64,000 nt of DNA from Palleronia sp. LCG004 (GCF_032931615.1 NZ_CP136759.1:2890086-2954085); one strand, 5' to 3'; positions 43,096-51,686 are shown, counted from the stretch's first letter. The notes: generated from the sequence alone by a model not told the origin. A program made the numbers and translations.

Positions 43096-43622
43096 CGGTT
43101 GATCTCGAGCACGAGGACGTCGCGGATGCCCTCGGGGAATTGCTGTCTCGCCGTCTCGAGAAAGCCCCGGCGCAGCGTTTCCATGGATCCGTTCGATGTG
43201 AACGACCCGTCGAACCCGCCGATATTGGCATGGTCGAGCATTACCCGCAGGAACCCGTCGCGAAGCTTGGGCGTGCGGGCCAGGATCGCGTCCTGCAGGC
43301 CGGGGGCGGTTTCGACCGACAGGGTCATCACGACGAGCGACTTGACCTTGTCGCCCTCGATCACCGGCACGACGAACTGATCGGCCAGCCGGACGAATTC
43401 GGAATCGGCGGCGGGCATAGTGCTTTTCTTGGCGGGGGCGGCCCCGGCACCGTGGTCGTCCACCGCGTTGGGGTCGATGCCGCAAGGGCCCCCCTCGCCG
43501 GCGGCGAGTTCGGCATCGTGCCCGCTTTCGGGATCGGCCTCGGGGCGCAGGGCCACGCCCGCGCCCACGCCCGCGCCGAGACCGACGAGGACGAGGACGA
43601 TTGGAAGGAGTTTCGCGATCAT
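43080..43622 (-). CDS. FliL-like single-span membrane protein
   Basis: 180 residues from ATG 43622. One N-terminal transmembrane helix (about 4-24, KLLPIVLVLVGLGAGVGAGV), an acidic linker, and a periplasmic part with FVVPVIEGDKVKSLVVMTLS, RDGFLRVMLDHANIGGFDGS and the end IRDVLVLEINRQDI, which follows the FliL plan. It is the last gene of the flgB-to-flgH operon. Having a second FliL-like protein besides 33844-34341 suggests distinct roles at rod/ring and stator. Confidence 0.78.
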   Translation of the reverse strand: MIAKLLPIVLVLVGLGAGVGAGVALRPEADPESGHDAELAAGEGGPCGIDPNAVDDHGAGAAPAKKSTMPAADSEFVRLADQFVVPVIEGDKVKSLVVMTLSVETAPGLQDAILARTPKLRDGFLRVMLDHANIGGFDGSFTSNGSMETLRRGFLETARQQFPEGIRDVLVLEINRQDIA

Positions 43623-43636
43623 CTTTCGGTCCCGTT

Positions 43637-44371
43637 TCAGAAGGGCAGGAGGATATCGGCGATCTGCTGGCCGTAGCGCGGCTGCTGAACGTCGGTGATC
43701 TGGCCTCGGCCGCCATAGGAGATGCGCGCGGCGGCGATCTTGTCGTAGGCGATCGTGTTCTGGCGTGAGATGTCCTCGGGGCGCACGAAGCCCGTCACGA
43801 TGAGCTCGCGCACCTCGAAGTTCACACGCACCTCCTGGCGCCCCTCGATGGCGAGCGCGCCGTTGCTGAGAACGTCCGTCACGGTGGCCGCGACGCGCAG
43901 GGTCAGCTGTTCGTTGCGGCGGACGGACCCGTCGCCGGCGCTTGCGCTGCGCGAATTGGTCGAGATCGCGTCCGCCATCTGGGCGCCTTCGGGAAGGCTC
44001 CGGTTGATGCGCTGCGGGATGCCGACCATCGAGGGGATGCCCATGTTCTCGGATCCGGAACGGGTTCGCTCGGAGGAGTTCGAGATCTCGGCCCGGTCGT
44101 CGATCTCGATCACGACGGTGACGATGTCGCCACGCGTCTCGGCGCGCCGGTTGCCCAGAAGCGATCCGCGCTGCCCGGTCCAGAGCGAGGCCTGATCGAC
44201 CGTGCGGTCGGGCTCGAGATAGCGGGGCAGGCCGGGGCTGCGCATCGCGGCGAGCTCGGGGCTCGTCACGACGGGGCTGAGCTCGGGCGTCTTGCCGACG
44301 TCCTTGATGCGTCCGCAAGCGGGGATCGTCAGCAAACCCATGCATACTGCAATGAGACCGTAGCGGATCAT
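43637..44371 (-). CDS. flgH: Flagellar L-ring protein FlgH
   Basis: 244 residues. Lipoprotein signal peptide with lipobox LTIPAC near residue 19. FlgH signatures: SLWTGQRGSLLGNRRAETRG, DIVTVVIEIDDRAEISNSSE, GALAIEGRQEVRVNFEVREL, IVTGFVRPEDISRQNTIAYD and ARISYGGRGQITDVQQPRYG. Forms the outer-membrane ring. ATGA overlap with flgA. The P-ring gene flgI is not in the window. Confidence 0.96.
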   Translation of the reverse strand: MIRYGLIAVCMGLLTIPACGRIKDVGKTPELSPVVTSPELAAMRSPGLPRYLEPDRTVDQASLWTGQRGSLLGNRRAETRGDIVTVVIEIDDRAEISNSSERTRSGSENMGIPSMVGIPQRINRSLPEGAQMADAISTNSRSASAGDGSVRRNEQLTLRVAATVTDVLSNGALAIEGRQEVRVNFEVRELIVTGFVRPEDISRQNTIAYDKIAAARISYGGRGQITDVQQPRYGQQIADILLPF

Positions 44372-44793
44372 TTCATAACTCCATCGACGAAGATGCTGCC
44401 GTCCTCGGTCACGGTGCCGAAGACGGTGTTGCGCGAAGTGAGGTTCATTGCCCGGATGCGATCGCCGACGCCCGCGCGGTCGAGTGCGCGGGCCTCGGTG
44501 CTGATCGTGATCCCGGCACTCGAGAAGTTCATCGTCACGATCTCGTTGCGCTCGATGATCGCGGGCGGGCCGACATCGCCCGAGCGGATCGGGCGGCCGG
44601 CATAGAGCGTGACGCGGGCCTCCTGACCCAGCAGCGCATCTGCATCCTCGATGGCACCGGCGGCGTCGCCCGGTGCCGTGGACAGGTGTTCGGGTTCGAT
44701 GATGGTCTTGGCGCGGATCGTCTGCGCCGCGACGATCATGTCGGCGGAGGCGGGGCCCGCCGCGACGAGGCAGAGGAGGATCGTCCGGATCAT
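44368..44793 (-). CDS. flgA: Flagellar P-ring assembly chaperone FlgA
   Basis: 141 residues from ATG 44793. Signal peptide to about residue 18 (LLCLVAAGPASA). The SAF-like domain (AQTIRAKTIIEPEHL, LLGQEARVTLYAGRPIRSGD, RNEIVTMNFSSAGITISTEA, VFGTVTEDGSIFVDGVM) is typical of short alphaproteobacterial FlgA. Overlaps both flgG and flgH by 4 bp. Confidence 0.93.
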   Translation of the reverse strand: MIRTILLCLVAAGPASADMIVAAQTIRAKTIIEPEHLSTAPGDAAGAIEDADALLGQEARVTLYAGRPIRSGDVGPPAIIERNEIVTMNFSSAGITISTEARALDRAGVGDRIRAMNLTSRNTVFGTVTEDGSIFVDGVMK

Positions 44794-45575
44794 CGGATCT
44801 GCGTCGTCGCGCCGAGCATCTGGTCGGCGGCGGTGATCACCTTCGAGTTGAGCTCGTATCCGCGCTGGGCCTCGATCAGGTGGGTGATCTGGCGCACCGC
44901 ATCGACCGAACTGTTCTCGAGATAGCCCTGGCGGAACATGCCGAGGCCGTCCTGGCCCGGATCTCCGACGATTGCGGGCCCGGAAGCCGGGCTCTCGACG
45001 AAGAGGTTCGAGCCAATCGCCTCGAGGCCCTTCACGTTCGAGAAGCTCGACAGCGTGAGCTGGCCCAGGAGCTGCGGATCGACCTGATCGCGGAAATACG
45101 CATAGACCTCGCCGTCGCCATTGATCGAGATCGACATCGTCTCGACTGGGATGACGATGTCGGGGGCGACGGGGTGGCCGTCGGAGGTCACGATGAGGCC
45201 CTCTCCGGTGCGCTTGAGCGCGCCGTCGCGGGTATAGGCCGGGTCGCCGTTCGGCAGCGTCACCTCCAGAAAGCCCGCGCCCTCGATCGCGACGTCGAGA
45301 TCGCCTCCGGTTTGGTCGAGCGTGCCCTGTTCGACATCCATGCTGATCGCCGCCGTGCGCACGCCGAGGCCCAGCTGCACGCCGGTCGGAAGCTGCGTGC
45401 CGGTCGTCGACGAGATCGTGCCGGGGCGGCTGACCTGCTGATAGTGCAGGTCGGCGAATTCGGCGCGGCGGGCATTGTAGCCCGTGGTGTTCATGTTGGC
45501 GAGGTTGTTGGAGATCACCTCGACGCGGGTCTGCTGGGCGGACATGCCGGTGGCGGCGATGGAAAGGGCACGCAT
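44790..45575 (-). CDS. flgG: Flagellar distal rod protein FlgG
   Basis: 261 residues. N-terminal rod motif AATGMSAQQTRVEVISNNLA NMN and C-terminal SVDAVRQITHLIEAQRGYEL plus NSKVITAADQMLGATTQI are diagnostic. The central domain contains IEGAGFLEVTLPNGDPAYTR. Same operon as flgF, 11 bp downstream. Confidence 0.97.
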   Translation of the reverse strand: MRALSIAATGMSAQQTRVEVISNNLANMNTTGYNARRAEFADLHYQQVSRPGTISSTTGTQLPTGVQLGLGVRTAAISMDVEQGTLDQTGGDLDVAIEGAGFLEVTLPNGDPAYTRDGALKRTGEGLIVTSDGHPVAPDIVIPVETMSISINGDGEVYAYFRDQVDPQLLGQLTLSSFSNVKGLEAIGSNLFVESPASGPAIVGDPGQDGLGMFRQGYLENSSVDAVRQITHLIEAQRGYELNSKVITAADQMLGATTQIR

Positions 45576-45586
45576 GGAAGGCTCCT

Positions 45587-46303
45587 TTAGCGTCCGAGAG
45601 TGGTGAGGACGGCGCGGATCCGGCCATCCTCCTTTTCGAGGAAGGACTGGCCCATCTCGTAGGCGCGCTGCACTTCGATCATGCGGGCGATCTGCGCGAT
45701 CGGATCGACGTTCGACCCCTCGAGATGACCCTGCAGGATCACGCCGTTCTCGACCGCGACGGGGGCTGCGGTCAGGTCGAAGAGCACGCCCTCGCGGCGG
45801 GTCACGTCGGTGATCTCGCCCGGCCGCCAGAGGCCGAGCTGCGCGATGGGCTGGTCGTCGGCGCTGATCGTCCCGTCGGATGCGACCGAGATCGCGGCGT
45901 TGGGCGGGATGAAGATTGGCGCGCCGCCCGCATCGAGCACGCGCAGGCCGTCGGCGGTGACGAGCTCGCCCTCGGCAGAAGGCGTGAAGTTGCCGGCCCG
46001 CGTCAGGGCCTCGCCGTCGGGCGTCTCGATCAGGAAATAGCCGTCGCCCTCGATCGCGAAGTCGAACTTGCCGCCCGTCGCCGAGACACCGCCCTGGATG
46101 TCGGAATTATAGAACGTGTTACCCTCGGCCATCGACAGGGACGGCGCGTCGTCGCCGTCGAGGCGCTTCACGTGCTCGGAGAACACCATGTTCTCGGACC
46201 GGTAGCCCTGCGTGGCGCTGTTGGCGACGTTGTGCGCGATCATCTGCATCTCGCGCATCAGTCCCGACTGGCGGGTAAGGGTCGTGTAGCCTGCGTTATC
46301 CAT
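45587..46303 (-). CDS. flgF: Flagellar proximal rod protein FlgF
   Basis: 238 residues. Starts MDNAGYTTLTRQSGLMREMQ, with the rod motif MIAHNVANSATQGYRSENMV, central AIEGDGYFLIETPDGEALTR, and the C-terminal IARMIEVQRAYEMGQSFLEK. Lies 3 bp downstream of fliQ. Length is normal for the family. Confidence 0.96.
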   Translation of the reverse strand: MDNAGYTTLTRQSGLMREMQMIAHNVANSATQGYRSENMVFSEHVKRLDGDDAPSLSMAEGNTFYNSDIQGGVSATGGKFDFAIEGDGYFLIETPDGEALTRAGNFTPSAEGELVTADGLRVLDAGGAPIFIPPNAAISVASDGTISADDQPIAQLGLWRPGEITDVTRREGVLFDLTAAPVAVENGVILQGHLEGSNVDPIAQIARMIEVQRAYEMGQSFLEKEDGRIRAVLTTLGR

Positions 46304-46306
46304 GGC

Positions 46307-46573
46307 TCAACCTGCGGCAATAAGCGGAATGATCGTGTTGTCGAAGAAGGACACCAGCGTCTTGGTCATGAACCCCATTGTGATCCAGAAGACGCCGACG
46401 ATGGCGAGAAGCTTCGGCACGAAGGTCAGCGTCATCTCCTGCACCGAGGTCAGCGCTTGGAAGAGCCCGATGGTGAGCCCCGCGACCAGCGCGACCGCCA
46501 GGATCGGGGTCGAGATCGTGACCGAGACCCAGAGCCCTTGGCGGAGCGTGTCGTAGAAGATGGTTTCGTTCAT
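46307..46573 (-). CDS. fliQ: Flagellar export protein FliQ
   Basis: 88 residues with two transmembrane helices (ISTPILAVALVAGLTIGLFQ and VPKLLAIVGVFWITMGFMTK) and the loop ALTSVQEMTLTF. Completes the FliPQR gate. Its placement between fliE and flgF, away from fliP and fliR, is the usual alphaproteobacterial arrangement. Confidence 0.96.
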   Translation of the reverse strand: MNETIFYDTLRQGLWVSVTISTPILAVALVAGLTIGLFQALTSVQEMTLTFVPKLLAIVGVFWITMGFMTKTLVSFFDNTIIPLIAAG

Positions 46574-46578
46574 GCCGG

Positions 46579-46857
46579 TCAGACCGGCATGCGGAGGATT
46601 TCCTGATAGGCCTCGACGACCTTGTCGCGCACCGTCACGGCCGTATCGACGGCGAATTTCGATTCGGCCATCGCCTGGACCAGAGCGTGGGTATCGGCCT
46701 GGCCGACCAGCGCGGCCTTCGCGGTCTCTTCGGTCTTCTGCAGCGTCGCCATGAAGTCGGAGGCGGCGGCACCGGCGGCCTCGACGGTCGGATCGGGTGC
46801 CGTGGCCGGGCGGGACGCAGTGTATCGCTGTGCTGCGAGGGCGGCATTGATGTCCAT
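46579..46857 (-). CDS. fliE: Flagellar hook-basal body protein FliE
   Basis: 92 residues. The C-terminal half VQAMAESKFAVDTAVTVRDK plus VVEAYQEILRMPV is the FliE signature that links MS ring and rod; the N-terminal half is alanine-rich. Located 5 bp before fliQ and 32 bp after flgC. Confidence 0.94.
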   Translation of the reverse strand: MDINAALAAQRYTASRPATAPDPTVEAAGAAASDFMATLQKTEETAKAALVGQADTHALVQAMAESKFAVDTAVTVRDKVVEAYQEILRMPV

Positions 46858-46889
46858 TCTGGACTCCTTCGAAATGTAAGGTCGTGGCG

Positions 46890-47270
46890 TTAGCGGCGGA
46901 GTAGCTCGAGCAGCCCCTGGTTCATCTTGCGGGCCTGATCGAACATCTTGAGGTTCGCGTCGTAGGATCGCTGCGCCTCGCGGGCGTCCGCGATCTCGAC
47001 GATGAGGTCGACATTCGATCCGGCGTAATTCCCGTTCTCGTCTGCAAGTGGATGGGCCGGATCGTGGATCTGCGGCAGTTCCGCCTTGGAAAGCTGGACG
47101 CGCCCGGCCTCGACGCCGCCCGTCTGCATGAGCGTCTCGAAGGCCATGGTCTTGCGGCGATAGCCGGGCGTGTCGGCGTTGGCGATGTTCTCGGACGTGT
47201 GGCGCAGCCGTTCGGCCTGCGCCTGCATGCCCGATGCGGAAATGGAGAGCGTACCGAGGATGTCGGCCAT
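46890..47270 (-). CDS. flgC: Flagellar proximal rod protein FlgC
   Basis: 126 residues. Begins with SISASGMQAQAERLRHTSEN and IANADTPGYRRKTMAF; ends with VDLIVEIADAREAQRSYDAN and FDQARKMNQGLLELLR. Both terminal helices are intact. 13 bp downstream of flgB. Confidence 0.96.
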   Translation of the reverse strand: MADILGTLSISASGMQAQAERLRHTSENIANADTPGYRRKTMAFETLMQTGGVEAGRVQLSKAELPQIHDPAHPLADENGNYAGSNVDLIVEIADAREAQRSYDANLKMFDQARKMNQGLLELLRR

Positions 47271-47283
47271 TGCGGAACCTCCC

Positions 47284-47670
47284 TCAGCCCGTCCGGCCGA
47301 GCGACGTGCGCAGGATGTCGCGCGCGCTCGAATAGATGGAAAGTGCCGTCTGGTGCTGCTGTTCGGCCTCGGTCGATTGCATCATCTCGTTCTCGAGCGA
47401 GACATTGTTGCCGTTGGGCGAGCCTTCGGTCGTGCGTTCGATGACGGCGAAACGATCGGAGGCCGCCCCGCCGGAAGCGGGGAGATGTCCGGCGCGCGTC
47501 GTCCGCAGCTCGATTCCGAGCGCGTCGAGGCTCTCGGCAAAGCTCGCGAGGTCGCTCGCGCGGTAGCCGGGCGTGTCGGCATTGGCGATGTTGCGTGCGA
47601 TCAGCGTCTGGCGATTGGCCGCGTGGCTCGCGGCGTCGTGCACCATCTTCATCAGGCCGGTCTGTATCAT
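47284..47670 (-). CDS. flgB: Flagellar proximal rod protein FlgB
   Basis: 128 residues. MVHDAASHAANRQTLIARNI and ANADTPGYRASDL form the N-terminal rod motif; the C-terminal helix is ENEMMQSTEAEQQHQTALSI. First gene of the minus-strand flgBC-fliEQ-flgFGAH-fliL2 operon, divergent from fliI. A GGAGGATCC provides the ribosome site. Confidence 0.95.
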   Translation of the reverse strand: MIQTGLMKMVHDAASHAANRQTLIARNIANADTPGYRASDLASFAESLDALGIELRTTRAGHLPASGGAASDRFAVIERTTEGSPNGNNVSLENEMMQSTEAEQQHQTALSIYSSARDILRTSLGRTG

Positions 47671-47757
47671 CTGTCCCGGATCCTCCGTTCAACTGAAACG
47701 AAGGTTTAACGGTGATTCCTTTACAAACGGTTGCAGAAGCCAGAAGGGATCGTACGC

Positions 47758-49080
47758 ATGTCGCGGATCAGTTTCGAGAATGTGGAAGCGAGCGTCAGGG
47801 ACCTGCGCGTATCGCGCGCGATGGGCCGGATCTCGTCGGTGGGCGGCGGTTCGGTCAGGGTCGCGGGGCTGACGCGTGCGGCCGCGATCGGCGACCTGGT
47901 CCGGCTCGACGCGGCGTCTGGCCCGATCGGGGGCGAGGTCATCGGCATCGACGCCGAGGGTATCACCGTTCTGACCGACGCGACGCCGCGCGGCCTCGCC
48001 ATCGGAACGCGGGTCGTCCATCTCGGGCCCGCGACGCTCAGCCCCGACGATTCGTGGGTCGGCCGCATCATCGATCCGCTCGGGCGGCCGCTCGACGGGC
48101 GGCCGCTGCTGCCGGGGACCACGCGCCGCGGGATCGACGGCGACGCGCCCGAAGCCGCGACGCGCCGGGGTCTGGGTGCACGCCTCTCGACGGGGTTCTG
48201 CGTCTTCAACACGTTCCTTCCGCTCGTGCGCGGACAGCGGATCGGCCTCTTCGCGGGGTCGGGCGTGGGCAAGTCCACGCTGATGGCGGGCCTCGCCCAG
48301 AAGGTGCAGGCCGACATCACGGTCATCGCGCTCGTGGGCGAACGCGGGCGCGAGCTGCGGGAATTCACCGATCGCGTGCTGGGCCCCGAGGGCATGGCGC
48401 GCTGCGTCGTCGTCGCCGCGACCTCGGACCAGTCCGCATCGATGCGGCGCAGATGCGCACCCGCCGCGATGAGCGTGGCCGAACATTTCCGCGACCAGGG
48501 CAAGCAGGTGCTGCTTTTAACCGATTCTGTCACGCGGTTCGCCGACGCGCATCGCGAGATCGCGCTGACGCAGGGCGAGCAGCCGTCGCTGCAGGGTCAT
48601 CCGCCCTCTCTCGTCCCGCTCATCACCGGGCTATGCGAGCGCGCGGGCCCGGGATCGATGGAATGCGCGGGCGACATCACCGCGATCTTCACCGTTCTCG
48701 TGGCAGGGTCCGACATGGAAGGGGCGGTGGCCGACACACTGCGCGGCGTGCTCGACGGGCATGTCGTTCTGGACCGGCAAATCGCCGAGCGGGGCCGCTT
48801 TCCGGCCATCGACCTTCTCAGATCCGTGAGTAGGGCATTGCCGCATGCGGCGAGCGATCAGGAAAACACGCTCATCGCCGAAGGCCGTCGCCTAATCGGT
48901 GCCTTCGAGCGGGCCGAGATGATGATCCAGGCCGGGCTTTACGCGAAGGGAAGCGACAAGACGATCGACTCGGCGATCCACGCGCATCCGCTGCTCGACA
49001 ACTTCATCGCGCAGTCGGAAACGAAGGATGTGCATGGCAGTTTCGTGTCGCTCGCGCGCTGCCTGTCGCGCAAGTCCTGA
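47758..49080 (+). CDS. fliI: Flagellum-specific ATPase FliI
   Basis: 440 residues from ATG 47758 (MSRISFENVEASVRDLRVSR), with AAGGGA upstream; a TTG at 47731 is an in-frame alternative without similarity. F1-beta-like ATPase: Walker A FAGSGVGKST near residue 166, VIALVGERGRELREFTDRVL, Walker B LLLTDSVTRFADAHREIALT, and C-terminal helices. Energises export-substrate unfolding. It is alone on the plus strand, between two minus-strand operons. Confidence 0.96.
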   Translation: MSRISFENVEASVRDLRVSRAMGRISSVGGGSVRVAGLTRAAAIGDLVRLDAASGPIGGEVIGIDAEGITVLTDATPRGLAIGTRVVHLGPATLSPDDSWVGRIIDPLGRPLDGRPLLPGTTRRGIDGDAPEAATRRGLGARLSTGFCVFNTFLPLVRGQRIGLFAGSGVGKSTLMAGLAQKVQADITVIALVGERGRELREFTDRVLGPEGMARCVVVAATSDQSASMRRRCAPAAMSVAEHFRDQGKQVLLLTDSVTRFADAHREIALTQGEQPSLQGHPPSLVPLITGLCERAGPGSMECAGDITAIFTVLVAGSDMEGAVADTLRGVLDGHVVLDRQIAERGRFPAIDLLRSVSRALPHAASDQENTLIAEGRRLIGAFERAEMMIQAGLYAKGSDKTIDSAIHAHPLLDNFIAQSETKDVHGSFVSLARCLSRKS

Positions 49081-49125
49081 CCGGCCAGGGTTGGTCACGC
49101 CCGGACGTTCGCACCCGGTGCGGGA

Positions 49126-49917
49126 TCAGCTCGACAGAAGCGACAGGGCGATCGAGGCCGGGCTGTTCCCGCCGGACCCGTTCTCCATCTGCGCTCGGAT
49201 GAGATAGAGTTCGCGCATCTTGTCCTGCAGCTCGGGATCGGCGAAATCCGCGACCTCGGAGACGCCGAAGACGCGCTGGGCGCGGTCGCGGAACTGGTTC
49301 AGCTGCTGATCGAGATCGAGCATGCCTACCGATTTCGGCAGGCCGAGCGCCGTCTCCATGACGGTCCGCAAGGGCGTGTTGGCCATGACCGAGAACCACG
49401 CGCCGTCTGCCGACCCTTTTTTCGAGGTGATTTCTTCGAGGTCGCGGGACATTCCCATCGCCAGGCGCATGTCGGTCGATTCCTGACCCACCGCGATTTC
49501 GAACTGGCGTTCGTTGTAGGCATCGACGATGCGGTCGGCGAACCCCTTCTCGCCGATTTTGGGACCGAAGGGATCGCCGAATCCGAACGCCTTGGAGAAG
49601 GTCTCGTACCGCTTGTCGGCGAAGCGCGACGTCATCGAGGTCTTTGACGTGGTATCCGAGGTCAGCATCTTCTCGATCAGAAACTTATTGTTGATGTCCT
49701 CGTCTAGACCGAAGGCCCCGAGGGCCACTTCAAGCAGTTGGCGATCCTTCACCAGTTCCTCGGCCGAGCCGATCTTGCCGATGCGCTCGCGGAACGCATC
49801 GGTGTTGCGCTTGATCACGGCGCTTTGCTGGAACGCTTCCTGCTGCGTTTCGCGGGTGCGCTGCAGAAACGACCAGCCCGTCGGGCCGGAGAAGGGAACG
49901 ACGGGCTGGAAGGTCAT
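49126..49917 (-). CDS. DUF1217-family flagellar protein
   Basis: 263 residues. DUF1217 features: FLQRTRETQQEAFQQSAVIK, FRERIGKIGSAEELVKDRQL LEVALGAFGLDEDINNKFLI and ADRIVDAYNERQFEIAVGQE. The family occurs near flagellin and flbT genes in alphaproteobacteria, with possible roles in hook/filament, but its function is not established. It overlaps flbT by 4 bp and is the last gene of the fliC-flaF-flbT group; its end is convergent with fliI, 45 bp apart. Confidence 0.82.
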   Translation of the reverse strand: MTFQPVVPFSGPTGWSFLQRTRETQQEAFQQSAVIKRNTDAFRERIGKIGSAEELVKDRQLLEVALGAFGLDEDINNKFLIEKMLTSDTTSKTSMTSRFADKRYETFSKAFGFGDPFGPKIGEKGFADRIVDAYNERQFEIAVGQESTDMRLAMGMSRDLEEITSKKGSADGAWFSVMANTPLRTVMETALGLPKSVGMLDLDQQLNQFRDRAQRVFGVSEVADFADPELQDKMRELYLIRAQMENGSGGNSPASIALSLLSS

Positions 49918-50318
49918 TCTGCTGCCACTCCGAGCAGGCGATCCTCGAGCGGGAGGAGCTTGCGCAACGATTTAAGGATGTAATAGGGCTGATTTTCCTT
50001 CACGGCACTCAGCGCCTCGCCCAGGACGATCCGGCTGTCGGGGTCCTTGAGGACGTCCATCAGCTGATTGATCCCCTTGGCAAGTTCGACGCGTGCGAAT
50101 GCCATGTCCTGATCTCCCGACAGGACCAGCTGCGCGACGTAGCACAGCTTGCGCACCGGCGTCTGCGCTTCGTCGGGGTGGATCGCGTCGCGCAGGCGCA
50201 GGATGTTCGCACCGGGCGTCTTGATGTTGAGGCGGGACCGGCGGTTGCCGTTCTCGATCACGGCACCGTTGATCAGGACACGCTCGTTCGGTCCCAGCTT
50301 GAGGACGAGGCCGCTCAT
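49914..50318 (-). CDS. flbT: Flagellin post-transcriptional regulator FlbT
   Basis: 134 residues from ATG 50318. FlbT signatures: LKLGPNERVLINGAVIENGN, RRSRLNIKTPGANILRLRDA and KLCYVAQLVLSGDQ. In Caulobacter FlbT binds the 5' leader of flagellin mRNA and promotes its decay until the hook is complete; in other alphaproteobacteria it can be an activator. The fliC leader here has two hairpins that could be the target. ATGA overlap with flaF. Confidence 0.94.
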   Translation of the reverse strand: MSGLVLKLGPNERVLINGAVIENGNRRSRLNIKTPGANILRLRDAIHPDEAQTPVRKLCYVAQLVLSGDQDMAFARVELAKGINQLMDVLKDPDSRIVLGEALSAVKENQPYYILKSLRKLLPLEDRLLGVAAE

Positions 50319-50677
50319 CGCGGTGCCCCCTGCTGGCGCAGTCCGCGCATCATGGTCGTGTTGATGTCGATGAGGATGTCGATCGGAGCCTTGTCCTTCA
50401 GGACCTTGCTCGTGTGCTTGTCGGTGAAGACGGCAAGCGACAGGATATCGGCGCGAAGGGCCGGGGGAAGGGCATTGGCGGCGTTCGACAGATCGGCGGC
50501 GAGGATGCTCCACAGATCGCGGTTCTTTTGAAGCGCATGCGCCTTTTCCACGAAGGAATCCGCGGATTTCAGATCGGAAGTGATCCTGGCGAAGGCATCG
50601 TATTCCCGATTTGACGCCGTGCGGATCGGCGCGTCGCTGGATGCGTAGGCATTTTTTGCCATCAAGGATGTGTTCAC
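50315..50677 (-). CDS. flaF: Flagellin synthesis regulator FlaF
   Basis: 120 residues from GTG 50677 (MNTSLMAKNAYASSDAPIRT), with AAGGAC upstream; the start is favoured over ATG 50662 because FlaF proteins usually carry a few residues before the MAxxAY motif. Signature: NREYDAFARITSDLKSADS and NRDLWSILAADLSNAANALP. FlaF acts with FlbT, and binds flagellin as a secretion chaperone in Caulobacter. Located 96 bp downstream of fliC. Confidence 0.93.
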   Translation of the reverse strand: MNTSLMAKNAYASSDAPIRTASNREYDAFARITSDLKSADSFVEKAHALQKNRDLWSILAADLSNAANALPPALRADILSLAVFTDKHTSKVLKDKAPIDILIDINTTMMRGLRQQGAPR

Positions 50678-50733
50678 GTCTTGTCCTTTTTAAGACGGGC
50701 GTGGTCGCTGCCACGTAATGCGAGACGGGGAGA

Positions 50734-50763
50734 GCGGGGCGCGCCCGTTCAGGCGCGCCCCGC
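50734..50763. repeat. Strong hairpin between fliC and flaF
   Basis: Arms GCGGGGCGCGCC and GGCGCGCCCCGC pair perfectly (12 bp) around a 6-nt loop, 11 bp after the fliC stop. No U-run follows on the minus strand, so it is better read as an mRNA-stabilising 3' hairpin or partial terminator that would keep fliC mRNA more abundant than flaF-flbT. Confidence 0.6.
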
Positions 50764-50773
50764 CCGGGAGCTA

Positions 50774-51616
50774 TTAGCGGAAGAGCGACATGATCGCGCC
50801 GGGCGCCTGGTTGGCGATCGACAGCGACTGGACACCCAGCTGCTGCTGGGTCTGCAGCGCCTTCAGGCGGGCAGAGGCTTCTTCCATGTCGGCATCGACG
50901 AGCGAGCCGATACCGGATTCCAGCGAGCTCGCCAGCGAACCGATGAACTCTTTCTGGCTGCTGATGTTCTCGGCGGCCGAACCCAGGGTCGCGGCACCAG
51001 CAATGGCCACTTCAAGGAAGGCTTCGATTTCGCCGAGCGCGGTACCAGCGGTCGTGGCATCGGTGATCCCGGTGATCGTGGTGGGATCGATATCCGCCTC
51101 GAAATCGACGGACGTCACCGTGATGGTGTTGGCCGTCGTCGTGGCCGTGCCGTTCGTGCGGTCGAGCGACGCCAGCGCAGAGAACGTCGCGCCGCCGTTG
51201 CCGATATCGGTTTTCAGCAGGTTGATGCCGTTCATCTGCGTGCCGTTGATCACCGAGGTCAGTTCCTCGGCTTTCTTCGCCATCTGCGCCTGAACCTTAC
51301 CGAAATCGGTGCCGTCGGTCATGGCACCGGCAGCGAGGTCCTTCATTTGCGTCAGGATGTCGGCAACACGCTCCGCACCGGCAAGACCGGTCGACACCGT
51401 GGACTCGGCGACGCCGAGGCTGTCCTTCACGACCTTGAACGACGACACGTCGGTTTCCATCGTCTTGGACACGGCCCAGATCGCGGCATTGTCTTTCGCC
51501 GAGGAGACTTTCTTGCCGGTTGCGATCTCGTTTTGCGTCGCTTCCAGGCTGTTGTTGGTGGCACGCAGGGTTTGCAGAGCCGTCATCGCGCCGTTGTTGG
51601 TCAGAATGCTGGTCAT
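50774..51616 (-). CDS. fliC: Flagellin
   Basis: 280 residues from ATG 51616. The conserved D0/D1 ends are clear: N-terminal TSILTNNGAMTALQTLRATN and C-terminal DADMEEASARLKALQTQQQL and LSIANQAPGAIMSLFR. The central variable part is short (about residues 130-190, threonine-rich, TNGTATTTANTITVTSVD), as usual for roseobacter flagellins. An open frame upstream to 51802 is leader DNA, not protein. Only one flagellin gene in the window. Confidence 0.96.
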   Translation of the reverse strand: MTSILTNNGAMTALQTLRATNNSLEATQNEIATGKKVSSAKDNAAIWAVSKTMETDVSSFKVVKDSLGVAESTVSTGLAGAERVADILTQMKDLAAGAMTDGTDFGKVQAQMAKKAEELTSVINGTQMNGINLLKTDIGNGGATFSALASLDRTNGTATTTANTITVTSVDFEADIDPTTITGITDATTAGTALGEIEAFLEVAIAGAATLGSAAENISSQKEFIGSLASSLESGIGSLVDADMEEASARLKALQTQQQLGVQSLSIANQAPGAIMSLFR

Positions 51617-51639
51617 GAACTTATTCCTTATCGTAGGCA

Positions 51640-51653
51640 GGCGCTTTTGCGCC
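51640..51653 (-). promoter_or_regulatory. fliC leader hairpin 1
   Basis: On the minus strand GGCGC-AAAA-GCGCC, 24 bp upstream of the fliC ATG. A candidate element in the 5' untranslated region for FlbT control. Confidence 0.45.
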
Positions 51654-51664
51654 AAAAATTGATC

Positions 51665-51686
51665 GGCGGCCTTTTGTCGGGCCGCC
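51665..51686 (-). promoter_or_regulatory. fliC leader hairpin 2
   Basis: Arms GGCGGCC and GGCCGCC with an 8-nt loop, just upstream of hairpin 1. The two together give the fliC leader a structured 5' region, as known for FlbT-regulated flagellin mRNA. Confidence 0.45.
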
